NCBI GenBank assembly: GCA_002278935.1
Contig: NCJL01000001.1
Coordinates: forward strand, 1 to 64,000
DNA length: 64,000 nt
Source of the DNA: Gallionellales bacterium 39-52-133
GTDB taxonomy: Bacteria; Pseudomonadota; Gammaproteobacteria; Burkholderiales; Gallionellaceae
Reading direction: 5' to 3'
Shown: one piece after another, positions 1 through 7,838 of the stretch
Layout: each line of letters opens with the position of its first letter
How positions within the stretch are numbered: position 1 is the stretch's first letter
Notes under the pieces: model-generated
Database searches by the model: none
What the model was told of the DNA's origin: nothing
The model's input: the letters and a program-made list of their open reading frames with translations, nothing else
Made by a program: the position numbers and the translations under genes

Positions 1-64
1 AAAACAAAATGAAACCGTATGCGCCCCGAAAAAAAGGACAGGTAAGCGGAGCACAGCCATCTGC

Positions 65-238
65 GCCCAACGCCTCGTTCGAGCGTACACCGCTCGCAGA
101 AGCTCGCGGCTTCGCCCCACTGGTCAGCTTGCATTCCAGGCTCGATAAAATAATACACTCCGTTGAAAGCTTTGCCGATCGCCTTCCATATGCGCAAGCT
201 GCCTGCGGGGGTGACGCTCAACTCGAATCACGTTAGAG
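65..238 (+). other. integron attC site (long form)
   Basis: Recombination site of a gene cassette whose body lies left of the window. The left half has R'' GCCCAAC at 65-71, a 5-base spacer and L'' GTTCGAGCG at 77-85. The right half has L' CGCTCAAC at 215-222 and R' GTTAGAG at 232-238. L'' and L' are complementary except for one extra C, the extrahelical base typical of attC. About 30 bases inside each half also pair imperfectly, leaving a loop of roughly 100 bases. R' is the exact complement of the R'' of the next attC (589-595), as expected for the two ends of one cassette. At 174 bases it is longer than most attC sites. Confidence 0.7.
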
Positions 239-243
239 TTCGT

Positions 244-594
244 ATGATTAAAGAGCACATAATTTCGGAGGCCAGAGAATTCTCAGCGTCACCCCGCTGG
301 GCTTCTCCAGATACTCCTGGATCAGCCAGGGTGAAGGAGCTTCATTATCGCCTTGTATCACCTGAAAAATACGCGGATTTCAGAGCAACCCATGAGGGCG
401 AGTTCCTCCTTTCAGTACTTGAAACATATGAGGGTGCATTGAATGACGACTGGTTGCCTTTTGAGATACTTGGCTTGTCGCTCAATGATGCTCAATTGTT
501 TATTGGGTTGGTTGCTCAAGAGATCGAATCTAATGATTTGTCTGTAGCAATATCTAACTTGAAAGAAAGCTATGAGCAGTTCACCAAGCTCTAA
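244..594 (+). CDS. integron cassette protein, unknown function
   Basis: Protein of 116 residues that I do not recognise. The ATG at 244 is chosen because it lies 6 bases after the cassette start (R' 232-238); an in-frame ATG further upstream (163) would lie inside the previous attC. The stop codon at 592-594 falls within R'' of the next attC, a common cassette arrangement. There is no signal peptide or membrane segment. The product is acidic, with a C-terminal part that looks helical (DLSVAISNLKESYEQF). Expression would depend on an integron promoter left of the window, as no good ribosome binding site is seen. Confidence 0.7.
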   Translation: MIKEHIISEAREFSASPRWASPDTPGSARVKELHYRLVSPEKYADFRATHEGEFLLSVLETYEGALNDDWLPFEILGLSLNDAQLFIGLVAQEIESNDLSVAISNLKESYEQFTKL

Positions 595-651
595 CTTTAC
601 GTTCAAGCGGGACGCCGCAGAAGCGCGGCGCCCCTTAACTTTACGTTGGGC
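589..651 (+). other. integron attC site
   Basis: A 63-base attC. R'' is CTCTAAC at 589-595, L'' GTTCAAG at 601-607, L' CCTTAAC at 633-639 and R' GTTGGGC at 645-651. Both spacers are TTTAC. The central part folds into a GC-rich hairpin (GACGCCGC / GCGGCG). Recombination is expected between G645 and T646. The central region is almost identical to the next attC (1197-1259), so both cassettes share one attC family. Confidence 0.88.
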
Positions 652-668
652 AAAATAAAGGAATCCTC

Positions 669-1154
669 ATGCACAAGATATTACTCATATTGATTGTTAC
701 GCTTTTCAGCACCACAAGCTACGCTGCAGAATTTACGGACGAACAATGCTCGGCTGCAATAGTGGGAATCGAAACAACATCAGATAAAATATCAAAGAAA
801 TCTGTGGCTACCTTTCTCGAATCTTTGACATCGAAAACATGTAGGGGAAGTGTTGAATATTCAGAGTGGAGCAACGAGGCATTATTTGGAGTAATGCAAA
901 AATCGCCATCGATATTTTTTAAAAGCCTAAGAACATCTTCAAAAAGCATAAAAAATCAAGTGCAACAAGAGCTTTCCCAACCCATACACGATGGAATTAA
1001 TTATCCTGAAATAAATAAATCCATATCAAAAATTACAGATAGTTCTTTACGTGATTATGCCCTTAATATATTTACTCCATTCCTTAAAAAACACTTATCT
1101 GAAGTAAAAGAGTGGGAAAAGAAGAATAATCAAAAATGGTCTTATGGTGGTTAG
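669..1154 (+). CDS. integron cassette protein, predicted periplasmic, unknown function
   Basis: Protein of 161 residues. It begins with a typical signal peptide (about residues 1-19, hydrophobic core LLILIVTLF, likely cleavage after SYA). The mature part holds two cysteines (Cys27 and Cys58), which could form a disulfide, and many Lys and Ser residues. AAAGGA at 656-661 is a plausible ribosome binding site for the ATG at 669. The gene is the only one in the cassette 646-1253 and is far more AT-rich than the housekeeping genes nearby, which fits capture from another genome. I do not recognise the family. Confidence 0.78.
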   Translation: MHKILLILIVTLFSTTSYAAEFTDEQCSAAIVGIETTSDKISKKSVATFLESLTSKTCRGSVEYSEWSNEALFGVMQKSPSIFFKSLRTSSKSIKNQVQQELSQPIHDGINYPEINKSISKITDSSLRDYALNIFTPFLKKHLSEVKEWEKKNNQKWSYGG

Positions 1155-1196
1155 TATTATTTATTTTTTTGAGGTTGTCATTTATAGCCGGTGCAG

Positions 1197-1259
1197 GCCC
1201 AACCCGGCGTTCAAGAGGGACGCCGCAAAAGCGCGGCGCCCCTTAACTTTACGTTGGGC
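1197..1259 (+). other. integron attC site, last of the array
   Basis: A 63-base attC. R'' is GCCCAAC at 1197-1203, the exact complement of R' of its own cassette at 645-651. L'' is GTTCAAG at 1209-1215, L' CCTTAAC at 1241-1247 and R' GTTGGGC at 1253-1259. The central 44 bases differ from the preceding attC by a single base. No further attC is visible to the right, so the array seems to end here. Confidence 0.88.
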
Positions 1260-1448
1260 TTTACAAGTCAAAATCTGATTGATGGTTTTTTAAAGTTTCG
1301 TGGGGGCAGTTTTAGAATTGGTACGTTGTTGATTCTTTTCCTCAGTTGGTAAAATGCTGCGAAACTTAATTTGTCGTTCTGTTTTACCGTGCGCTCTCAC
1401 TTCATAACGTGCCGCGCAAGCCGCTGACGCAGTAGTTAAGAGAAATTT

Positions 1449-1508
1449 GGGGTCAGGCCTTACAAGCTACATTCAAATTGGTTAATGTAAAATGCAAGGA
1501 CTGATCCC
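1449..1508. repeat. 60-bp palindromic element with GGGGTCAG ends
   Basis: Imperfect inverted repeat: GGGGTCAGGCCTT at 1449-1461 faces AAGGACTGATCCC at 1496-1508, with an inner ACATT/AATGT pair. It resembles the element at 11976-12053 in its ends and in its central ATTCAA-TTGGTTAAT stretch, which suggests a dispersed family of small non-coding elements. The gene-free stretch 1260-1746 holds this element and the transposase relic at 1556-1648; nothing else was recognised in it. Confidence 0.5.
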
Positions 1509-1555
1509 AGGCTTCTTGTTTCAAGTTTTTACGCCGAGCGCCTTGCCATGTTTAA

Positions 1556-1648
1556 TTACCCCGTGGATCTAAAAATATTCTTTGCCAAATCGATACCAAT
1601 TGTCGTAATCTTAATTTTTGGATACCCCTTCCAATTTTTAGTTGGCAT
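1556..1648 (-). pseudogene. IS110-family transposase remnant (N-terminus)
   Basis: A 30-codon open frame read from ATG at 1648 to TAA at 1556 encodes a peptide with ITTIGIDLAKNIF. This matches the start of IS110-family (DEDD) transposases, including the first catalytic Asp of the RuvC-like domain. The frame then breaks; HGKALGVK can be read in another frame just downstream, as in a decayed copy. The rest of the transposase is missing. Some IS110 relatives (the IS1111-attC group) insert into integron attC sites, so the position beside the array end is suggestive. Confidence 0.65.
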
Positions 1649-1746
1649 TGACGCTACCACTACTTTGGTACGTTGATTCCGTATTGGGAAGTAGGTCCAT
1701 TCCATTACCTTAGACAGCTTAAATCAGGGAAAAAAGGGGATTATGA

Positions 1747-2160
1747 ATGTCGTCAATTGTTAATTGCCAGTTCGTTGCAACCAGTTGGTCTGAAGTTCCA
1801 TTTCACGAAATAAATGGCACAGGCAAGCTTAGTCGAGCAAGCATCCGCAATACGCTTTCTGGTGGAATAGATGCCGAGGGAGTGCTCGAGTATTTATTGG
1901 CTTATCCGAGCATCGCAGGCGAGGAGGTTCCATTCATCGGGTATGAGCGCATTATCGGTCGCATTGAGACCGCTAACGGCAGCTTTGTCATCAGGCATGA
2001 CGGCGTGTTTTCTTCCACCTCAGGCGTGAATGGCAAACTTGAAATTATGACAGGTAGCGGCACGGGTGATTTTGTCGGTATTACAGGAAGTGGAACCATC
2101 ACAGCAAAAGCGGGGGAGCATGGTGGAGAATACGCGTTGTCTATCCAATATCCAGCTTAA
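1747..2160 (+). CDS. DUF3224 domain-containing protein
   Basis: Protein of 137 residues spanning a DUF3224-type domain. It is rich in Gly, Ser and Thr in alternating patterns (GNFVI-like strands, ETANGSFVIRHDG, TGSGTGDFVGITGSG), consistent with a small beta-barrel similar to allene oxide cyclase folds. There is no signal peptide, so it is probably cytoplasmic. Biochemical function is unknown for the family. The ATG at 1747 is preceded by a run of G and A (about 1730-1740) that may serve as a ribosome binding site. It stands alone, between the IS110 relic and a membrane protein gene. Confidence 0.75.
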   Translation: MSSIVNCQFVATSWSEVPFHEINGTGKLSRASIRNTLSGGIDAEGVLEYLLAYPSIAGEEVPFIGYERIIGRIETANGSFVIRHDGVFSSTSGVNGKLEIMTGSGTGDFVGITGSGTITAKAGEHGGEYALSIQYPA

Positions 2161-2197
2161 CCTTCCGCTCGATGCACACCAGTAGAGCCATAACCTC

Positions 2198-3040
2198 ATG
2201 AGAGAAATCATGTACAGCCAAAGCAGCGTCTTGATCGTATTGGGTCTTTTCATTTTCATGCTGCTTGCCATGGAAATCGGCTTTCGAAGCGGTCGTCGCA
2301 AACAGGCAAGCGTGGCCGAAGCGATCACGCAAGCCAATTCCGTTCTGGTTTCCATGCTGGGGCTGCTGGCGCTGCTGCTGGCTTTCACATTTTCTGCGGC
2401 GCTGCAACGCTATGAAGATCGTAGCCAGACGGTCGTGGCCGAAGCCAATGCCATCGGGACTACCTATCTCAGGGCGCGACTGCTTCCCGGGGGTATGCCA
2501 GAGGAAGTGCAGGCACTGCTACGCCAATATCTGGATGTTCGTATTCAGGAAGGCCGCGTCGACTCAACGGATCACCAATTACACGAATCGCTGCTGCATC
2601 AGGCGAAACTGATGGAAGCGCAGCTCTGGAGCCACGCGGTAAGGGCAGCGGAACTGGACAAGAGCGTCATCACCAGCGGGCTCTTCATCCAGTCGCTTAA
2701 TGAACTCATCGACACATCCACCACGCGGAATGCGGCCTTGAATCGACAGGTACCGGAAATTGTGCTGCTCTTGATGTTCGCAACGACCGTGCTGTCAACG
2801 GCCACGCTCGGCTATGCATCTGGTATTGCCGGGCATCGGGTCACCCTCGCAGCATTCGTTCTGCTGATACTCATCGCCTTGGTCGTCTATCTCATTATCG
2901 ACCTGGACAGGCCCCGGCGCGGTGTCATTCAGGTGAGCCATGAAAGCATGCTGAGCCTTCAGCAAACCATTGGAACCGCCCAAGGATACACCGTCCAACC
3001 CGGCAGTCCACCGGGCTCGTCGCAAGCGCCGCGCCGGTGA
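2198..3040 (+). CDS. DUF4239 family membrane protein (bestrophin-like)
   Basis: Protein of 280 residues. There are two N-terminal membrane segments (about residues 9-28 and 48-66), a long soluble helical part with many charged residues (about 70-180), and two further membrane segments (about 185-208 and 215-235). This is the layout of DUF4239 proteins, sometimes annotated as bestrophin-like. Function is not established. An in-frame ATG at 2210, with GAGAGA just upstream, may be the true start. The gene is moderately GC-rich, unlike the cassette genes to its left, and is followed by a clear terminator at 3152-3190. Confidence 0.75.
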   Translation: MREIMYSQSSVLIVLGLFIFMLLAMEIGFRSGRRKQASVAEAITQANSVLVSMLGLLALLLAFTFSAALQRYEDRSQTVVAEANAIGTTYLRARLLPGGMPEEVQALLRQYLDVRIQEGRVDSTDHQLHESLLHQAKLMEAQLWSHAVRAAELDKSVITSGLFIQSLNELIDTSTTRNAALNRQVPEIVLLLMFATTVLSTATLGYASGIAGHRVTLAAFVLLILIALVVYLIIDLDRPRRGVIQVSHESMLSLQQTIGTAQGYTVQPGSPPGSSQAPRR

Positions 3041-3151
3041 TTTTCGACATTGGGTGGTAACAATATGATTCCTCATTCCTGTGTTGCGATCGAAAAAAAT
3101 AAATTTCCTATCCTTGCAAAATCACGGGGGCCGGTTTCAATGTGTTTGTAG

Positions 3152-3190
3152 CGGGCCATATATTCTCCAGATATGGCCCGAAATTTTTCC
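3152..3190 (+). terminator. intrinsic terminator after the DUF4239 gene
   Basis: Perfect 10-bp stem, CGGGCCATAT (3152-3161) with ATATGGCCCG (3171-3180), a 9-base loop, then AAATTTTTCC. It probably ends transcription of the membrane protein gene. Confidence 0.7.
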
Positions 3191-3275
3191 TTGATATTAA
3201 GTGATGTTCACGGCACGATGATATTTATAAACAGAGTTTTTCTATAACGTCATTATCGTTCAGCAACCAATCGTG

Positions 3276-3827
3276 ATGCACGTGGAAATACGCCAGGCTA
3301 CTCAATCCGATTACCAGGGGATATCAGACCTTGCGATGTCTGCATTTGGTATTTCGGAAGGACCGGAAATTGTTCAGTTGATTGGTGACTTGTCGGCAGA
3401 TGTGACAGCTCAACCTGTACTGTCGCTAGTCGCTGCCACCCATGGAAGTATTGTCGGGCACGTTCTTTTCAGCAAAGTCAGGCTCAAACCTTCTAGTCAC
3501 AAGGTTTCGGCCGCTATCCTTGCCCCTCTTGCTGTCCATCCAGATTTCCAGTCTCGGGGAATTGGGGGCAAACTCATATCGGAAGGGCTCCGGCAACTTT
3601 CACACTCGGGGGTTGATCTTGTCTTTGTACTTGGTCATCCCGGCTATTACCCGAGGTTCGGTTTTTCAGCGGCGGGGAGCAAAGGTTTTCAGGCACCCTA
3701 TCCCATCTCGCCAAAGAACGCCGATGCCTGGATGGTACTGGAACTTCGTCCTGGAATAATCGGCAACACGAGTGGGCAGGTGATATGTGCCGATGCACTC
3801 GCTGATCCAAGACACTGGTGCGAATGA
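3276..3827 (+). CDS. GNAT family N-acetyltransferase (YhbS-like)
   Basis: Protein of 183 residues with a single GNAT domain. The acetyl-CoA binding segment is visible as LAVHPDFQSRGIGGKLI (residues about 88-104, motif RGIGGKL). VLGHPGYYPRFGF is typical of the YhbS branch. The substrate cannot be predicted. A GTG at 3273 lies directly before the ATG at 3276; the ATG is preferred, but no strong ribosome binding site is present for either. The gene is monocistronic within accessory DNA. Confidence 0.82.
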   Translation: MHVEIRQATQSDYQGISDLAMSAFGISEGPEIVQLIGDLSADVTAQPVLSLVAATHGSIVGHVLFSKVRLKPSSHKVSAAILAPLAVHPDFQSRGIGGKLISEGLRQLSHSGVDLVFVLGHPGYYPRFGFSAAGSKGFQAPYPISPKNADAWMVLELRPGIIGNTSGQVICADALADPRHWCE

Positions 3828-3925
3828 CATATGACCGCTAACAAACGCTTCAAGAAAGAAGTATTTGGGTCCCATTTTCTTGGGTCTCAGGAAAGTCGAC
3901 CCACTATTCGAAGGAGAAAAAATTC

Positions 3926-4324
3926 GTGAACGCTGATGTGATCAAAAAGATGGCAGAAGTTACCCTCACGGGCTCAATGCCTTTCCCTGAAATTGTTGGT
4001 AATCTCATCAAGGAGGGCGTCGAGTACTACCACGTAGACTACGTAACCTTTTCGTTTTCTTTCTACAGTACAAGCGGCGGGGTCGTTGTCGCACCGTTGG
4101 CGCTTGAAGATATGCCAGAGGTGGCAACTGACTTCAATGCCGCTGAGCTTCGTGCGGCTATCCTGGATAGTCAGCAGAACGGCCAGAAGTATCGGCAATT
4201 TTGTGCCCGGGCAATGAGGTCCGGGGTTCAATCTTATTTTGCGTTTCTGCGGGGGCAACGGGTGCTGTATATCGGGCGCCAAGGTGATCAGCACGTTGAG
4301 TGGTTTCCGGGGGCGAAGCGCTGA
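3926..4324 (+). CDS. DUF1398 family protein (YbcV-like)
   Basis: Protein of 132 residues belonging to the DUF1398 group; the start (FPEIVGNLIKEGVEYYHVDY) is characteristic. Family members are small cytoplasmic proteins, sometimes called phage envelope proteins from an old annotation, without known activity. The GTG start at 3926 is supported by AAGGAG at 3911-3916. No partner gene is obvious. Confidence 0.75.
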   Translation: MNADVIKKMAEVTLTGSMPFPEIVGNLIKEGVEYYHVDYVTFSFSFYSTSGGVVVAPLALEDMPEVATDFNAAELRAAILDSQQNGQKYRQFCARAMRSGVQSYFAFLRGQRVLYIGRQGDQHVEWFPGAKR

Positions 4325-4371
4325 GATTCCTAAACTTTTGCGGCCATAAAATCATTGGAAGAAGATGCGAT

Positions 4372-4403
4372 GGCATTAAAGAGTGACACTACCCTTTAAT
4401 GCC
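4372..4403 (+). other. leader hairpin upstream of the GlsB-type gene
   Basis: Perfect 10-bp inverted repeat, GGCATTAAAG (4372-4381) with CTTTAATGCC (4394-4403), and a 12-base loop. It lies 17 bases before the ribosome binding site of the next gene and has no T-tract. It could be an operator or an mRNA leader structure. Confidence 0.4.
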
Positions 4404-4434
4404 TGATAGTCCTTAACCTTTAAAGGAGAATGAC

Positions 4435-4680
4435 ATGGAATATATCTGGTTTATTTTAATTGGTCTGGTAGCCGGATGGTTGGCAGGCATGCTGGTCAAA
4501 GGCGGTGGCTTCGGCGTCATTGGAGACATCATTGTCGGGATACTGGGTGCGCTGCTCGGGGGATTTATTTTTGGTTCGCTTGGTATCTCCGCCGGTGGGG
4601 GCTTGCTTGGCAGCGTTATTGTCGCCACCATCGGGGCTGTTGTTCTTATCTTCCTTCTCAGGCTGATCAAACGTGCCTGA
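4435..4680 (+). CDS. GlsB/YeaQ/YmgE family stress-response membrane protein
   Basis: Small inner-membrane protein of 81 residues with three hydrophobic, Gly-rich segments (about residues 3-20, 26-48 and 55-76). The family pattern is clear: GLVAGWLAGMLVKGGGFG near the start and GDIIVGILGALLGGFIFG in the middle. Members are often induced by acid or general stress and were once called transglycosylase-associated; the molecular role is unknown. A strong ribosome binding site (AAAGGAG) precedes the ATG at 4435. Confidence 0.88.
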   Translation: MEYIWFILIGLVAGWLAGMLVKGGGFGVIGDIIVGILGALLGGFIFGSLGISAGGGLLGSVIVATIGAVVLIFLLRLIKRA

Positions 4681-4796
4681 GTCGCGATTTTACAGTGCTG
4701 CGGGGGTTTTTATTCTGCTGATGCACTATCTGCCTTATCCAGCGTTTGCACAGATGTTTTTTCCGAAAAATATTTCACGAAGTTTATTCAAAAATA

Positions 4797-5039
4797 ATGC
4801 CAGCACCTGATCAGCAATCTTCTAAAGCCTCTGCGTCTGTCTTCCGCCGGTTGCTGCTGCTTGTTGGCTGTGTAGCGATTGGGCTCATCATTGGCTATAT
4901 CGGCGAGCGGCTTACGTCGCAAGCCATGTGGTTTTTGGCCGTGCCGGTTTGCATTGCCATTGGCTGGATTTTTGTCGCCAATCCTGACGAGTGCGTTGCA
5001 CCGCAATGTTCAGCCCGGCAGAAGGACACCGATTCTTGA
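4797..5039 (+). CDS. small membrane protein, unknown
   Basis: Protein of 80 residues, starting at the ATG at 4797. The same frame is open from a TTG at 4746, but that extension is charged and looks unlike coding sequence. Two hydrophobic segments (about residues 20-36 and 43-60) suggest two membrane helices, with a hydrophilic tail holding two Cys residues. I do not recognise the family. It follows the GlsB-type gene in the same direction and may be co-transcribed. Confidence 0.5.
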   Translation: MPAPDQQSSKASASVFRRLLLLVGCVAIGLIIGYIGERLTSQAMWFLAVPVCIAIGWIFVANPDECVAPQCSARQKDTDS

Positions 5040-5100
5040 ATCCAAAGCTTGCCTGCTCGTAAAAATCAAATCCCCCCAGGCCCCAATGCTGTTAGATTTA

Positions 5101-5170
5101 CCCTTCGTGGTGAGCTATACGAACCACCCGCTACTAACTGAAAAGCCTTCGACAAGCTCAGGGCGAACGG
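5101..5170. repeat. REP-like palindromic repeats in a gene-free stretch
   Basis: Two short palindromic modules: TTCGTGGTGAGCTATACGAA (5104-5123) and TTCGACAAGCTCAGGGCGAA (5148-5167). The second is the widespread TTCGACAAGCTCAGG type of dispersed repeat. The surrounding stretch 5040-5373 also has C-rich tracts (near 5070-5086 and 5207-5217) similar to the ends of the inverted repeat at 13042-13231. No gene was recognised in it apart from the upstream region of the isomerase gene. Confidence 0.55.
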
Positions 5171-5361
5171 ATATTTATATTTTGCTTAATCTGAGAGTTT
5201 TGCCCTTGGCCCCCCTTTGATAAAGTGTGTGACTAGCGATGCTGTCATTGGAAAGAACGCCACCCTTTGAATTGTGCTTCGCAGCGATGGACGATTTCAG
5301 CCTACTTCGTGTCGTTCATCCCGCAAATCTGGGTTAAAATTCAATTCATATTAATCATTAG

Positions 5362-5966
<605 letters not shown>

Positions 5967-5967
<1 letters not shown>

Positions 5968-6512
5968 TGAAATCCTTACTCAGCCTGTTGTTGATAGCTG
6001 CCGCTTTATTGTTGCAGGGTTGCACAACCAGCATGAGCAAAGGAGCCGATCGCCGCACCGAGGGCACCTATATTGATGATGGGTATATTGAAGATACCGC
6101 GACAAGCCGCATCAAAAGCAAGTACGCCGACAAGGTGCATATCAACATCAACAGTTATAACCGCAAGGTGCTGATAACGGGTGAAGTGGCGGATGAAAAT
6201 GTGAAGACGGATATCACCAGAATTGTGGGAGGTGTTCAGACGGTAATGGGCATCAACAACGAGCTGGTCGTTGGCCCGCAGGCCTCGCTTTCATCACGCA
6301 GCGGTGATGCGCTGATCACCAGCAACATTAATCTGCGCTTGCGCGATAGCGGCAAGGACTTGCAAACAGAACGTGTTGAGGTGATTACTGAAAATGGCGT
6401 GGTCTATTTGCTGGGCCTGGTTACACGCAAAGAAGGAGGCATTGCCACCGACGTTGCCAGCACTTCGCGCAGCGTCAAAAAAGTGGTTCCGCTGTTTGAA
6501 TATATAGACTGA
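5967..6512 (+). CDS. BON-domain outer-membrane lipoprotein (DolP/YraP-like)
   Basis: Protein of 181 residues. A lipoprotein signal ends in LLLQGC, with Cys about residue 18. Two BON domains follow (about residues 45-110 and 115-180). This is the layout of DolP (YraP), an outer-membrane lipoprotein that binds anionic phospholipid and supports envelope integrity. The ATG at 5967 overlaps the TAA of the preceding isomerase gene by one base, so translation is probably coupled. Confidence 0.85.
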
Positions 6513-6520
6513 TTTTACAT

Positions 6521-7006
6521 ATGTATTCGCCCCCCGAGTTTGAGAAAAAAATTTGCAGCCGTGCCGAGCTGGCAGCACGCGTAGCCAGATTGCCGCGCCC
6601 GCTGGTTTTCACCAATGGCTGCTTCGATGTGCTGCATCGCGGCCATGTCACTTATCTGGCGCAGGCGCGTGCTTTGGGCGCCTCGCTAGTGCTGGGTGTA
6701 AACAGCGATGCGTCGGTTAAGCGTCTGGGCAAGGGTGATGACCGCCCGGTGAATATTCAGGAAGACCGCATGGCAGTGCTGGCAGCGCTGGAAGCAATAG
6801 ACCTGGTGGTGCTGTTTGATGAAGACACACCGCTGGATCTGATTCTGGCCTGCAAGCCGGACGTGCTGGTTAAAGGCGGCGACTGGGCACCCGAAGCGAT
6901 TGTGGGCGCACAGGAAGTTATCGGCTGGGGCGGCAAGGTGCACAGCATTCCTTTCTTGCATGAACGCTCGACCACCGCCTTGCTCAAGAAGATAAGACTT
7001 ACTTAA
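6521..7006 (+). CDS. rfaE2: D-glycero-beta-D-manno-heptose 1-phosphate adenylyltransferase
   Basis: Protein of 161 residues, equal to the C-terminal half of the bifunctional HldE of enterics. It transfers AMP from ATP to heptose 1-phosphate, giving ADP-heptose for the LPS inner core. The nucleotidyltransferase signature [13 protein letters not shown] (about residues 28-40, with the HxGH motif as HRGH) is complete, and the C-terminal [12 protein letters not shown] matches the family. The separate kinase (RfaE1) is not in the window. The gene lies 8 bases after the BON lipoprotein gene. Confidence 0.93.
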   Translation: MYSPPEFEKKICSRAELAARVARLPRPLVFTNGCFDVLHRGHVTYLAQARALGASLVLGVNSDASVKRLGKGDDRPVNIQEDRMAVLAALEAIDLVVLFDEDTPLDLILACKPDVLVKGGDWAPEAIVGAQEVIGWGGKVHSIPFLHERSTTALLKKIRLT

Positions 7007-7008
7007 TT

Positions 7009-7030
7009 ATTCAATATAATCAAGTATTTA
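7009..7030 (+). repeat. intergenic repeat with IHF-like site (copy 1)
   Basis: ATTCAATATAATCAA followed by GTATTTA. The right part fits the IHF consensus WATCAANNNNTTR. The same 15-base core recurs at 16279, 25603 and, inverted, at 41041-41055, always between genes. Here it fills the rfaE2-ubiE spacer. Confidence 0.6.
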
Positions 7031-7055
7031 CAAATATTGCTATTGAAAGAAGTTC

Positions 7056-7787
7056 ATGTCTAAAACACATTTTGGTTTTGAAACCGTAGACGAAAAAGAC
7101 AAGGCCAAACGCGTGGCCGAAGTGTTCACCTCGGTCGCCAGCAAGTACGACATCATGAATGACCTGATGTCCGCCGGCCTGCACCGCGTGTGGAAAAATT
7201 TCACCATCCAGATCAGCGCGGTACGCGCCGGTGAACGCGTGCTGGATGTGGCCGGTGGCTCTGCCGACCTGTCGCGCAAATTTGCCAAGCGTGTCGGCCC
7301 CACCGGCCAGGTATGGCTCACCGATATCAACAACGCGATGCTGCGCGTGGGCCGCGACCGCATGATAGACGATGGGCTGGCGATGCCGGCGGCGCAATGC
7401 GATGCGGAACACCTGCCCTTTCCCGACAACTATTTCGATTGCGTAAGTATTGCCTTTGGCCTGCGCAATGTGACGCACAAGGATGTGGCGCTGGCCGAAA
7501 TGCGCCGTGTGCTGAAGCCGGGTGGACGTTTGCTGGTGCTGGAATTTTCCAAGGTATGGAAACCGCTGCAGTCGCTGTATGACGCGTATTCCTTCAAACT
7601 GTTGCCCAGGATGGGCGAGCTGATCGCGAAGGATGGCGACAGTTACCGCTATCTGGCTGAATCGATACGCATGCACCCTTCGCAGGAAGAATTGAAACAG
7701 ATGATGGAACAGGCCGGGCTGTCGCGTGTCGAATATTTCAACCTCAATGCCGGCGTGGTTGCGCTGCATCGCGGTTACAAAATCTAA
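7056..7787 (+). CDS. ubiE: ubiquinone/menaquinone C-methyltransferase UbiE
   Basis: SAM-dependent class I methyltransferase of 243 residues that C-methylates the benzoquinol (and demethylmenaquinol) ring. The SAM-binding motif [16 protein letters not shown] (about residues 63-78) is present, as is the family signature [17 protein letters not shown] near the start. [20 protein letters not shown] (about 132-151) is the second UbiE signature. It opens the ubiquinone cluster completed by ubiJ and ubiB, which is interrupted here by the higBA pair and a Tim44-like gene. Confidence 0.96.
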   Translation: MSKTHFGFETVDEKDKAKRVAEVFTSVASKYDIMNDLMSAGLHRVWKNFTIQISAVRAGERVLDVAGGSADLSRKFAKRVGPTGQVWLTDINNAMLRVGRDRMIDDGLAMPAAQCDAEHLPFPDNYFDCVSIAFGLRNVTHKDVALAEMRRVLKPGGRLLVLEFSKVWKPLQSLYDAYSFKLLPRMGELIAKDGDSYRYLAESIRMHPSQEELKQMMEQAGLSRVEYFNLNAGVVALHRGYKI

Positions 7788-7805
7788 TCAGTCCTACCTC
7801 TGGTC

Positions 7806-7834
7806 TTGACATATTAACGCATGGCGTTAATATG
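7806..7834 (+). promoter_or_regulatory. higBA promoter with palindromic operator
   Basis: TTGACA (7806-7811) and TAATAT (7828-7833) form a -35/-10 pair with 16-bp spacing. A perfect inverted repeat, CATATTAACGC (7810-7820) and GCGTTAATATG (7824-7834) with a 3-base centre, lies across the pair. This is the expected place for HigA to bind and repress its own operon. Transcription would begin about 7839-7841, at or within one or two bases of the toxin start codon. Confidence 0.75.
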
Positions 7835-7838
7835 TCGT

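Noticed and set aside
9-236. Open frame of 75 codons at the left edge
   Set aside because: It runs through both halves of the first attC site and has no family resemblance or ribosome binding site.
163-243. Upstream extension of the first cassette gene
   Set aside because: The extra 27 codons lie inside the preceding attC, outside the cassette that starts at 233.
7821-7838. Earlier ATG for the HigB toxin
   Set aside because: This ATG is the centre of the operator palindrome and upstream of the predicted -10, so it would not be transcribed from the promoter seen.
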